This document shows positions 23,152-33,744 of a stretch of 64,000 bases of DNA, piece after piece. The number at the start of each line of letters is the position of its first letter. Within the stretch, counting starts at the first letter, position 1. The translations under genes and the position numbers were made by a program. The DNA is from Turbatrix aceti. Lineage: Eukaryota; Nematoda; Chromadorea; Rhabditida; Panagrolaimidae. The stretch spans positions 2,814,718 to 2,878,717 of the forward strand of contig OZ017768.1 in NCBI GenBank assembly GCA_963969345.1, written 5' to 3'. Below the pieces are notes generated by a model. It saw nothing but the letters and a program-made list of their open reading frames with translations. It had not been told where the DNA came from and made no database searches.

Positions 23152-23895
23152 AAAAACACAGATTTTTTATTTTTCGTTTCAATCTCCCGGGAGAATTTTT
23201 TTCCCCGGGGAGAATCTCCGGAGATTCTGCGGAGAAATTCTCAATTTTTTGTTTAACGGAAAAAAACATAAAAAAAAATTTGAACGTGTATAGAATTGAA
23301 CCGGGGTCTCAAAATGGCAAAAAAGTGGGCAGAACGATAACAATAGACGGACGACTAGACTATTGCGACTTGTTTGTAGTCCATTCTCGCTGAGCAATAA
23401 ACTCTTTTTTACTGCAGTAGCGACTGACATTGGGCAGCCAGACCTTCCCCTTACTTTTCGCTGCCAAAACGTCATTTTAGTACGCGTGGTAGTATTTTTC
23501 TATGTTCGCTCGAAAATCAACTGCGCAAAGAGCTTTATTCTATTCAAGCTACCACCCTGTATCAGCCGCTGACTGCAGTGCAGCTGCGGATTAACTTCCC
23601 AAAACGTCTCCCCTCCCTTTTACAGCGTGCGTGCATAGGTTCTCTTTCTCTGCGTCTCCATGAAAAATGCAATATTAATGATATCGCTTGGTCAATCAAG
23701 CTTTTTGCGTAAGCAGGTAGACAAAAGCTGCCTACGAGCATCCATCTTCGGTTTAATTACCCAAGTTTGAGGTAAACATTGAATTCCGCCCTTGCGAAAG
23801 CTTGTGGCTGAATACCACTAAATTTTGGAAAGCATTTGTATAAGCAAATGCATAAATGAAAATCGCCAATGTTTTTACCATTTTGAGTTCCGGTT
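23152..23895 (+). repeat. Direct repeat copy 1 (partner 25197-25950)
   Basis: About 740 bp, nearly identical to 25197-25950, starting TAAAAACAC(A/G)GATTTT and ending near TTTACCATTTTGAGTTC. A third copy lies inverted at about 27970-28690. Confidence 0.8.
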
Positions 23896-24291
23896 CAATT
23901 TCAAAAATGTACAAAAATTTTTTTTCGACAATAAAAAGAGTTGTTGTGTCAAAAATCATTGTTTTTGCTACCCGTTGTTATAAAAAATTTTACAAACACA
24001 TTTTTGTTGCTTTTTGTTATCAATCGTTACTTTCGTGCGCGCTCAAGCTGACTGTAACATTGCTGAAGTCACAAAATGTAGTAATTTTGATTACATGTTT
24101 TTTTCATTTTGATGGATCCACCTTATCACCAGGATATTAGTAACAAGTGTCTCGAATTTTTCTTGAGTATTAAACTTAATGAGAGGGTAAAAACAACATT
24201 TCCAATTGGACAATTTATTACATAAATTACTTACTAAGCGTGCATTTTTTCGTTAAATACTTTAGTGCATCATCAAAATACTGTTTAATTA

Positions 24292-25194
24292 CAGGGTCGG
24301 CAAAAGTTCGTGGACAAACGTTTTTTACCAAAACAACTATACCAGGGGGAATTGAGCGAAACCAAAAATTTGTAACAATAGTACAGGTATTAGGATACAA
24401 TTGGTGTATCGGACTTTTAGCTGGCTGCCGTTGGCGGCGACCACGAAACACGAATGTGTCAAAAAACCTTGAGCTGAACGCGCCGGAGGTGTTTTGGTGA
24501 CATTTGGTTCCCTTCCCAGCGCAGCAACTGCGTTAGCAGCTCTGTACTTTGGGGATGTTTAGTACAGATACCAGCCTCAAAGATTTCCCATACGCCGTAT
24601 TTTATCGAAATCAGATGCGAACGGGAGGGCTATCAATCGGCAGGTGTCCAAAAGTTGAGAAAACGATTTTTTTGCCCTTTTTTCGAGTTTTTTGTCTTTT
24701 CCGCCAGTGTGAACTGTGTTTTGTGGTTTGTTTTAAACTGTAATAGAGCTGCTAGACCAGAAAAATTAAATTGGTAACAAAACTGCCGTCTCGGGCACTT
24801 TTTGGCGGGTATATAACCCCAAATCCATAAAAACAAGGTATCTTTTGCCAATGGCAGAAACTAATTTACAAATTATGGGTAACTGGGGGGTTTAATTTTT
24901 TCTGACAACATAATAGGTTGCTTGTTCAAATAAAATTGTTTGGACAATTGTGCACTTGCTCCCGGATTAATAAGACACAAAAAGGTGATGCACCCTGACG
25001 TGCGGCGGGGCGCATAAAAATTGGCATGGTGTTTGGGCAGGTTGATCCCCGCCAACGGCATCCAGCTAAATGTCCTATACGTCAATTGCTTCCTAATACC
25101 TGTACAAATGTTAAAAAAATTTGGTTCTGTTTCATTCTTCTATTTTAGATGTTTTAATAAAAAACGTTTGTCCACGGACTTTTGCCGCACCCTG
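24292..25194. mobile_element. Complete non-autonomous Tc1/mariner-like element (MITE), 903 bp
   Basis: Flanked by TA on both sides (24290-24291 and 25195-25196). Terminal inverted repeats of about 45 bp: CAGGGT(G)CGGCAAAAG..CGTGGACAAACG at both ends. No transposase-length ORF. TA target and CAGGG ends fit the Tc1/mariner group. An inverted partial copy lies at 26726-27592 and a fragment at 22646-22850. Confidence 0.8.
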
Positions 25195-25196
25195 TA

Positions 25197-25950
25197 AAAA
25201 CACGGATTTTTTATTTTTTGTTTCATATCGTCTTTAAATCTCCCGGGAGAATTTTTTTCCCCGGGGAGAATCTCCGGAGATTCTGCGGAGAAATTCCCAA
25301 TTTTTTGTTTAACGGAAAAAAACATAAAAAAAAATTTGAACGTGTATAGAATTGAACCGGGGTCTCAAAATGGCAAAAAAGTGGGCAGAACGATAACAAC
25401 AATAGACGAACGACTAGACTATTGCGACTTGTTTGTAGTCCATTCTCGCTGAGCAATAAACTCTTTTTTACTGCAGTAGCGACTGACATTGGGCAGCCAG
25501 ACCTTCCCCTTACTTTTCGCTGCCAAAACGTCATTTTAGTACGCGTGGTAGTATTTTTCTATGTTCGCTCGAAAATCAACTGCGCAAAGAGCTTTATTCT
25601 ATTCAAGCTACCACCCTGTATCAGCCGCTGACTGCAGCGCAGCTGCGGATTAACTTCCCAAAACGTCTCCCCTCCCTTTTACAGCGTGCGTGCATAGGTT
25701 CTCTTTCTCTGCGTCTCCATGAAAAATGCAATATTAATGATATCGCTTGGTCAATCAAGCTTTTTGCGTAAGCAGGTAGAAAAAAGCTGCCTACGAGCAT
25801 CCATCTTCGGTTTAATTACCCAAGTTTGAGGTAAACATTGAATTCCGCCCTTGCGAAAGCTTGTGGCTGAATACCACTAAATTTTGGAAAGCATTTGTAT
25901 AAGCAAATGCATAAATGAAAATCGCCATTGTTTTTACCATTTTGAGTTCA
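25197..25950 (+). repeat. Direct repeat copy 2 of 23152-23895
   Basis: Begins immediately after the TA flank of the complete MITE and diverges at about 25950, where a separate tandem repeat region begins. Confidence 0.8.
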
Positions 25951-25959
25951 AAGAAAGGC

Positions 25960-26545
25960 ACCTCAATTTTTCTGTGTTATACATCAATCGACGTAGAAAA
26001 AGATGGGGAAACCGATTCTGGCATCAAAACTGCCTGGAAGATTCTCCCTCGGGCGCTGCAGCCGATTTTGTGACGGTAAATAACGGTATAACATCAACCA
26101 TCAAGTTTTTCATAAAAATCAGATGTTTTTTGAGAAATCTGAATACACCAGTCGATTTCTCGTGCCAAACTACCCCCGGAAGCCAAAAATCAGATTTTTC
26201 CAACTATAAAAATATGCATTTCGAAAACTCGACAAAGGTGTTTTTTTACCAAGTGCGCGCCATACAAGCCTAGTGTTGGTCAAATAAAGGGACATAATTT
26301 TTTTTGTGTAATACCTCAATCGACGTCAAAAAATACGGCCTTTCAGATTCCGGTGTCAAAACCCGCTGGAGGATCCTCTCTCGGACGCCACAGCCAATTT
26401 TTGACGGTAAAAACAGGTAAATTGAAGAAAATCAATTTTTTCAAAAAAGTCAGATGTTTTTTGAAAAATCTGAATACACCAGTCAATTTCTCGTGCCAAG
26501 ATACCCCTGTATGCCAAAAATCAGATTTTTAGAAGCAGTTTGAAA
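25960..26545. repeat. Tandem pair of about 340-bp diverged repeats
   Basis: Both units contain a CAATCGACGT..AAAAA segment, then TTCTGG/TTCCGG.GTCAAAAC, TCAGATGTTTTTTGA, AATCTGAATACACCAGTC, and TTTCTCGTGCCAA, in the same order (about 25985-26200 and 26318-26535). Confidence 0.7.
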
Positions 26546-26639
26546 TTTTGACGTCGAAACATTCGAGAAGCCCTAGCTCCAGAATCCGGCATCTGAAAAA
26601 TCTATTATGGCCCATTTGGAGTCTCCCATAGGCCCCCCT

Positions 26640-26725
26640 ACAACTTGGGCACAAAACATTTGAAGTTGTAAATTAGCTGGGTCGCGGCCTCCACCTTATT
26701 CCAAAATCGGCTCGCAGAGTCCCTC
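26640..26725. repeat. Relic of the palindromic element seen at 43829-44862
   Basis: ACAACTTGGGCACAAAACAT to AATCGGCTCGCAGAGTCC matches the outer arm sequence at 44774-44855. A single arm only. Confidence 0.6.
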
Positions 26726-27592
26726 TTAAAACATCTAAAATAGAAGAATGAAACAGAACCAAATTTTTTTAACATTTGTACGGGTATTAGCAAGCAATTG
26801 ACGTATATGACATTTAGCTGGATGCCGTTGGCGGGGATCAACCTGCCCAAACACCATGCCAATTTTTATGCGCCCCGCCGCACGTCAGGGTGCATCACCT
26901 TTTTGTGTCTTATTAATCCGGGAGCAAGTGCACAATTGTCCAAACAATTTTATTTGAACAAGCAACCTATTATGTTGTCAGAAAAAATTAAACCCCCCAG
27001 TTACCCATAATTTGTAAATTAGTTTCTGCCATTGGCAAAAGATACCTTGTTTTTATGGATTTGGGGTTATATACCCGCCAAAAAGTGCCCGAGACGGCAG
27101 TTTTGTTACCAATTTAATTTTTCTGGTCTAGCAGCTCTATTACAGTTTAAAACAAACCACAAAACACAGTTCACACTGGCGGAAAAGACAAAAAACTCGA
27201 AAAAAAGGGCAAAAAAATCGTTTTCTCAACTTTTGGACACCTGCCGATTGATAGCCCTCCCGTTCGCATCTGATTTCGATAAAATACGGCGTATGGGAAA
27301 TCTTTGAGGCTGGTATCTGTACTAAACATCCCCAAAGTACAGAGCTGCTAACGCAGTTGCTGCGCTGGGAAGGGAACCAAATGTCACCAAAACACCTCCG
27401 GCGCGTTCAGCTCAAGGTTTTTTGACACATTCGTGTTTCGTGGTCGCCGCCAACGGCAGCCAGCTAAAAGTCCGATACACCAATTGTATCCTAATACCTG
27501 TACTATTGTTACAAATTTTTGGTTTCGCTCAATTCCCCCTGGTATAGTTGTTTTGGTAAAAAACGTTTGTCCACGAACTTTTGCCGACCCTG
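26726..27592. mobile_element. Inverted copy of the 903-bp MITE, one terminus missing
   Basis: Reverse complement of 24292-25150; its left end lacks about 40 bp of the terminal repeat, while the right end is intact (GCCGACCCTG then TA). Confidence 0.8.
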
Positions 27593-28814
27593 TAATTAAA
27601 CAGTATTTTGATGATGCACTAAAGTATTTAACGAAAAAATGCACGCTTAGTAAGTAATTTATGTAATAAATTGTCCAATTGGAAATGTTGTTTTTACCCT
27701 CTCATTAAGTTTAATACTCAAGAAAAATTCGAGACACTTGTTACTAATATCCTGGTGATAAGGTGGATCCATCAGAATGAAAAAAACATGTAATCAAAAT
27801 GACTACATTTTGTGACTTTAGGCAATGTCACAGTCAGCTTGAGCGCGCACGAAAGTAACGATTGATAACAAAAAGCAACAAAAATGTGTTTGTAAAATTT
27901 TATATAACAACGGATAGCAAAAACAATGATTTTTGACACAACAACTCTTTTTATTGTCGAAAAAAAATTTTGGTACATTTTTGAAATTGAACCGGAACTC
28001 AAAATGGTAAAAATATTGGCTATTTTCATTTATGCATTTGCTTATACAAATGCTTTCCAAAATTTAGTGGTATTCAGCCACAAGCTTTCGCAAGGGCGGA
28101 ATTCAATGTTTACCTCAAACTTGGGTAATTAAACCGAAGATTGATGCTCGTAGGCAGCTTTTGTCTACCTGCTTACGCAAAAAGCTTGAATGACCAAGCG
28201 ATATCATTAATATTGCATTTTTCATGGAGACGCAGAGAAAGAGAACCTATGCACGCACGCTGTAAAAGGGAGGGGAGACGTTTTGGGAAGTTAATCCGCA
28301 GCTGCACTGCAGTCAGCGGCTGATACAGGGTGGTAGCTTGAATAGAATAAAGCTCTTTGCGCAGTTGATTTTCGAGCGAACATAGAAAAATACTACCACG
28401 CGTACTAAAATGACGTTTTGGCAGCGAAAAGTAAGGGGAAGGTCTGGCTGCCCAATGTCAGTCGCTACTGCAGTAAAAAAGAGTTTATTGCTCAGCGAGA
28501 ATGGACTACAAACAAGTCGCAATAGTCTAGTCGTCCGTCTATTGTTATCGTTCTGCCCACTTTTTTGCCATTTTGAGACCCCGGTTCAATTCTATACACG
28601 TTCAAATTTTTTTTTATGTTTTTTTCCGTTAAACAAAAAATTGAGAATTTCTCCGCAGAATCTCTGGAGATTCTCCCCGGGGAAAAAAATTCTCCCGGGA
28701 GATAATTAATTTTTTAAAGAAGAAAAACATTATTGGACGCTTTTTGACAAGCTGGGTCTTCCGGGAGATTTTTGGAGAATCTCCGGAGAATTCGGAAGAA
28801 TCTGCGGAGATTTT

Positions 28815-29056
28815 CTGAGTTCATCGAGGATTCGTTGCTCAAAAGGACTGAGAGTTGAAGATTCGATGATCGGTGGTTCGACCTTGATATCGAAGACGTC
28901 TATGACTTCGGCGGTGAGCAACTGACCCTCGAGCGAGTAACGACAGAGGTCGCCAACGACGAGGTCATCTGAACTTCTCACGCAGCGAATATCGGAGTCT
29001 GAAGCATTCACCGTTTTTTCGTTCCCATCGTCGAAGCGAAGTCGAAGGGCCTTCAT
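28815..29056 (-). pseudogene. BEN-like member 7, 5' part of exon 1
   Basis: Starts MKALRLRFDDGNEKTVNASD, nearly identical to member 6 through FEQRILDEL, then breaks into the CTCCGGAG repeat at about 28815. Upstream DNA to about 29240 also matches that of member 6. Most likely the start of the gene whose last exon survives at 22328-22645. Confidence 0.75.
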
Positions 29057-29415
29057 CGCTGAAAAAAAAGCGAAACTCGATCCAAAAGATAGCAAAAATA
29101 GGCGCAATCTGTCAAAAATAACGCAACGCGAAAAAAAACACGATTATACGTTTGAACGAACGTAAAAGAGTTACAGTGTGCCCATCATACATACACTCTC
29201 GACGCGAAATGCGTATACTCATTTAATTTTATCACAATGAGTTTGTTTTTTCTCGTTCCATCTAGTGTTTATCTGATTCCACTTTTTGGTATCCCACAAT
29301 CAACAAAATTTTACGGCACATCACAAAAATAAAAAATTGTTTATTTAGATATTACAAAACACTTGATAAATTATGCAAATTAACAACGTGTACCATAAAC
29401 AGATTGAAATTACGA
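29057..29415. other. Intergenic; duplicated promoter region of members 6/7
   Basis: 29057-29260 matches 21931-22210, sharing AAAAGCGAAACTCGATCC, ACGTAAAAGAGT and ACATACACTCTCGA blocks. The remainder is AT-rich 3' flank of member 8. Confidence 0.6.
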
Positions 29416-31053
29416 TCAAAAAGCAGCGTCAAAGTGAAAAATTGGCCGATGTCCTGGGATTACGTACAGCAGGAAGCTATTACACATAAAATCCTTCAAG
29501 CTGTCCCCACGTTTCTTTTTCTTGATCAGATCGCTGATACAAAAGTTGAAGCTGTTTCTGACTACCAAAGGCCACAGCGCGTGTTCATCGTCGTTCGGGT
29601 CGATGAGGATTGTCGAAAAATAATCGACGAGGAAATAAAAGGCTTCCGTCGCTTCAGCGTTGAGAAGCCCTTTGTTGTTTCTCAGCGGTTTGCAGATCGC
29701 CCTGTGGAAAGCGCTGGGCCTGCCCGGAATAAACGCGGTAACAATGACGTCCATGTCAAAGAGGTAGCAGACGATGGGGTACATGAACGATCGGGCCTTA
29801 CCCTTGTTGAAAGCCTCGAGGCACTGAGTTCGGAGGTGATGGATGGCGAGGGGAATGTTCAGTCTGAAAAAAAAGTTTCACATGAAATAAACGATTCGGT
29901 GAACACTAAGGAAATTTTTTTTATGAAAAAAATTATTGGAAATTGCGTTTTTGCCATTTTTCGACGATTTTTGACACGTTGTAGCAAAACTTTGGCATTT
30001 CCAAAATCCGGGTGAATATTGATCCGATGTGTTTTTTGATTGTGAATTCGTGAAAAATATAAAAATACAGGGTTACCGCATAAAAAATGGCGAAAATTAC
30101 GTTTAAAAAAGCGTCACAATGGCAATATTTGTTTCGGCATTTTTTAAAGTATAATAAAATCGCCATATTTTTATATTTTTCTAAAATTCTCTATCAAAAA
30201 TCACGTCGATCAACATGTATCTTATCTTGTCTTTGAAAAAGCCGTAGTTTTTTTTTGCTATAACGCGTCAGAAAATCCCAAAAAAATGACAAAAGCGCAA
30301 TTTCAGTCGATCGTAACTCATTTAGATCATTTCTCAGGCAGTTATTTACATTTTACGGCAAAAAATTTTCCTTGAAAACTATTTTTTGACAAATTTTGAT
30401 AAAAAAATAATAAAAAAAATCATAAAAAAGTTCAAAAATGTCCAAAGCACGAAAAAAAATGATCAAAAAACCCACTTTTTAGCAATCGGTGGCAGTTTGA
30501 CAGTTTTCCATTTCGCTTCGAAAGCCCTGACCAGATCATAGTAAGACATGCCATTGACGGGCACGTAGTTGCCGTTGGGAGTCTCCACCCGCAGGACGGC
30601 GCTTGAGGGAAAACTCCCGGTGATCTGATGGCCTTTGTATTTTCCCGCATGATCAGCCAAGCGGGGAAAGGTCGATCGCCAAGCCGGCGAATCATCACGT
30701 TCATCCTGAATGAAGGTGCTGTCATTGGAAATCGAAGTAGACAGTCGACGACGCTTCTTCTTTGCCGGCGGGGGCGCTGTTGATGAGCGATACACTTCGG
30801 TTAACAGATCAAGGCAATCCGTGGTGTCTGAATTGTCGCTTCCGACGTCTGACGAGAACACGACATCGTCCGTGTCAATATCAATATCGGCGACGTCGAC
30901 AACTTTGGCGATGACCAATCCGTCCTCGGTTGAGTATTGGCAGAGGTCGCCAACGACGATGTCGTCAGGTGCCCTCGCCCGGTAAACATGGGGGTCGGAG
31001 GAAAGTGTGAGTTGTTCGCTGCCGTCATCGAAACGAAGTCTGACGACTTTCAT
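29416..31053 (-). CDS. BEN-like family member 8, 341 aa, long intron
   Basis: Exons 31053..30476 and 29863..29416, with an intron of about 612 bp, the longest of the intact members. Starts MKVVRLRFDDGSEQLTLSSD after TTTTTACAGGC. The coiled coil is absent, replaced by an Asp-rich stretch; PPPAKKKRRR is a strong nuclear-localisation-like patch. AVLRVETPNGNYVPVNGM to AKK, then LNIPLAIHHLRTQC, VCYLFDMDVIVTAFIPG, FYFLVDYFSTIL, LVVRNSFN, and the tail VIPGHRPIFHFDAAF. No lesion seen. Confidence 0.72.
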
Positions 31054-31287
31054 GCCTGTAAAAACAAAAAAATTGTGAAAAAAAGGAAAAACCCAAAACA
31101 AGAAAGAAATTTTAGGCATCACGGAGAATTTTGTTACTTCCTAACGATACTTTGATATAAAAATACGCAAAACATGCAAAAAACTCAAAACACGAGGCAA
31201 TGGAAAACATACAGTAAGCACGAATATGTAACAGAAATACGGGCAGAAAACATTGTGAACAACAAAAAAATACTGTGTTTATGTGAG

Positions 31288-31303
31288 AATCGCTGTGAAA
31301 CCC
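31288..31303 (-). promoter_or_regulatory. GGGTTTCACAGCGATT motif, copy 1
   Basis: Exact match to the motif shared by five sites between 31 and 50 kb; 235 bp upstream of the member 8 start. Confidence 0.45.
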
Positions 31304-31648
31304 AAATAAACAAAACCACAGAACCGCGCGTTTATTACTCAAGCAAATGAGCGGATATTATGTGCACGTATGAAGCAAAGAACGTCTAAACGTTTGTCGT
31401 ACTCTGCACTTCGATTTGCCGATCGATTGTATATCCTTTCATAGGTTTTGTTTTTATAACGACGTTTTCTGTTTTTCTCCATTCATTCGAAGTAACGCAA
31501 TTCTTTATGAGACGGACGATTATAATTTTTTTTTATTTTTTGGAGCGCTACGCCTTGTCGAATTCAATGGCATTACCGATGTAAACAGATTCCTCAAATC
31601 CGCAAAAAAATATTTAGTTGTAAAAGTACTGTATTTCAAAAATGACAA

Positions 31649-31664
31649 AATCGCTGTGAAACCC
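31649..31664 (-). promoter_or_regulatory. GGGTTTCACAGCGATT motif, copy 2
   Basis: Exact match, between member 8 and the 31775 fragment. Confidence 0.45.
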
Positions 31665-31774
31665 GTGTTTTTTTGAGTGATATGGATTTCCCGGAGCATA
31701 TGCCTAAAAATGCGGCACTTTGATTTGCTGATCGATTTTTTTTCATTTTTTTATTTTTGGAGCGTTAAAAAAAA

Positions 31775-31969
31775 AAAATGACTTCGGCGATTCTGTTTGA
31801 CCCACGCGACTCAATTCACGGATTGTGGCACGCATGCGTCAGAAGCAACTTTAACAGTCGTGTCTCTGTGCTGATTAATCGGGAAAGACACGGTCTCGAC
31901 TTTTTCCCGGATTCGTCTTACCTCATCCCAGGCCATGTACCTATTTTCAACATTCATACTGCTTTTTGA
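31775..31969 (+). pseudogene. BEN-like C-terminal exon fragment
   Basis: Reads TSAILFDPRDSIHGLWHACV..FNSRV..LIPGHVPIFNIHTAF then stop. It starts abruptly inside the FLVDYFSTILF helix after a poly-A tract. Closest to members 12 and 16 (FEPRDSTYALWHAVIRN). Confidence 0.75.
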
Positions 31970-32085
31970 GAACGATATTTATTCTTCGGTCAAAAAAATG
32001 TTTTTTTCTGTTCGGGACCTTTGAAATTGTTGATGAGACAGATCTTCTAGAACTTCTAGAAGTGGCGGGTACGAACAGCAGATGC

Positions 32086-33089
32086 TCATCCTGAATTCGG
32101 CGAACACGTATCAGCTGTTTTTGATGCCGGAGTGGACGGGGCATTGTTTTCCACAGTGCCAAAAATTTTTTTCTTATATTCTCTGAATCGACGTTTGAAT
32201 GACGATTCAACGCGTAAATATGCCGAAACGTGAGAAGCTTTTTCTGATTCGAGATTTTCATCGTCGCACTGAATTTTCCTGTAACGTTCGCGCGGTTTGA
32301 CGCCTTCGTCCCGGATGCATCGAAGAGCTTCTCGCAGGATCTGTTGCACTTGGCCGTCTGTTGTGGTCATCGGCTTGCAGTCGTCGTGGTGGGCCGAAGT
32401 GGGTTCAAATAATCCAATTTCCGGATAAAATGAGCCAAAAGCAAGTTGACCATTGGACTTTTCTTTCAGGTAACGGCATCTGTAAAAATTTTTATATTTT
32501 AACGTACAGTTTAAAAAAACAGTTTTATCAAAAAAAAGTTTTTTTGTTATTTTTTAAAATAAAAAACCAGTTCAAAACATACCTATTGCAACAATAACCA
32601 GTAGATTTCGATCCTTTCCGCTTGACGCTGTACTGCCGAATGGTGTTTTCGGATTCTTCGACGTGGATCGCATTTTCATTCAGGAGAATATTTTTGACAG
32701 TAACAACGGGATACATTCCTTTAACTTTTTGAAAAATACAGAGCGACGGTCGGAAACCTAAAATTGTAAATATTGAAATTTTATTGATATTGAAATTTAT
32801 CAAACATACCAGTCAATGCGTGAACTTCGGATGCAGCATCAGATTCCGTAAAATCATTTTTCAGACGTCGAAGAATTTCTTGGATTTCCTTTGACGCCCA
32901 TGGAATACGCATTTTCTTTTCCGGGTTCAATGCTTTGAGTCTCTCATAGACTGTTTTACGAGAAACGTTGACGCCAAAAATTTCAGCAATTTCGGACTGA
33001 GCATCTTGGGTTGAATACAGAGCGCCGATTTGACCAAGGATTCTTTCAGCCTCTGGCGATTGCCAATCAATAGCCGGTCTTGGAGCCAT
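32086..33089 (-). CDS. Helix-turn-helix protein with a possible FLYWCH-like zinc motif, 282 aa
   Basis: Exons 33089..32810, 32757..32583, 32479..32086; phases agree. The N-terminus holds a helix-turn-helix-like segment (SEIAEIFGVNVSRKTVYERL), followed by a second, similar helical segment (ASKEIQEILRRLKNDF). The middle has YCCNRCRY and HHDDCKP spaced by about 30 residues, a C2HC arrangement that could be a diverged FLYWCH or other zinc-binding domain. A basic helical C-terminus (SFKRRFREYKKKIF) follows. Likely nuclear and DNA-binding; may derive from a transposon, since HTH and FLYWCH-like domains accompany transposases, but no catalytic domain is present. Confidence 0.6.
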
Positions 33090-33744
33090 TTTGGGTGAAA
33101 ATAATGAAAAAAGAGTGCACTTAAAAATAAGGGACAGACTGCACACAGGACAACTTCAATAGTGAACTGGGATCTTCAAAACGAAAGTCAGCTTCGGTAT
33201 GCTTTGTGGGTCAGTTTCCCAGTTTGCATAGTATTTAGTGGGAAGTGTTTGTGATTTTTAAAACATATACTATGAACGTTTGTGTTCATACTTCAGTAGT
33301 TGTTGCGCAAGTGGTAAGAGCTCCCAGACCCTGAAAGCTGGCAGACAAGCGCGGCATTGTGCTCTGTGCGTTCCAGGTAAACGAATAGAACTACCCATTA
33401 ACCCAGATTCTTGACCAGGGTTGAGTTCATTCGTGTTCGTTTGCGAACAAAGTTTTTCGAACAATTCAGAAAAATTGTTTATACATACGACTGCAAAAGT
33501 CGGCGCGCGTCATTGTAGATAGTACCGGAAAAGTGTTAGCTCGGTCCGGAGTCTGGACAAAGTTTATTTTACTAAACATTAACCCGGACGTTATGTATGT
33601 ACCCATAATTTTAACAATAATTTTTTTTTGGACATTTTTGGACTCCGTTGTCGAGCGTAAAAAAATTGTTTTATGTAAAATATCGTTCATAAGCGTTTCG
33701 TTTTTTTCATTCCTCCAGCTCAAATTTTATTTGTTTTTTCAGAA
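33090..33744. other. Intergenic; promoter region duplicated at 47.37-47.62 kb
   Basis: 33484-33744 is the inverted counterpart of 47373-47620 (shared ACGACTGCAAAAGTCGG, GTAGATAGTACCGGAAAAG, CTCCGTTGTCGAGCGTAAA). At 33311-33331 lies a GTGGTAAGAGCTCCCAGACC motif related to those at 13.13, 13.44 and 47.69 kb. Confidence 0.6.

Larger units (their letters stand above)
22970..28800. repeat. Large nested inverted repeat, arms about 2 kb
   Basis: The left arm (about 22970-25150) and right arm (about 26726-28800) are reverse complements at high identity over most of their length; the left arm has an extra about 110 bp near 23080-23190. Outer arm parts are rich in CCCGGGAG/CTCCGGAG palindromes. The spacer (25195-26725) includes a direct copy of 23150-23895. 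Identical short ORFs appear on both arms; they look non-coding. The structure probably arose by repeated insertion and inversion of non-autonomous transposons. Confidence 0.8.
31054..31774. other. Intergenic with two AATCGCTGTGAAACCC motifs
   Basis: Upstream of member 8 and upstream of the plus-strand fragment at 31775. Two exact copies of a 16-base motif at 31288-31303 and 31649-31664. Also a repeated GGAGCGTTA/GGAGCGCTA next to T-rich tracts. Confidence 0.5.

Noticed and set aside
24240..27657. ORFs of 60-90 codons repeated on both strands
   Set aside because: They lie in the MITE and its inverted copy; none resembles a transposase.
22970..28800. CRISPR-like array from repeated CTCCCGGGAG blocks
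   Set aside because: The blocks are irregularly spaced palindromes in a eukaryotic transposon region; no spacer structure.
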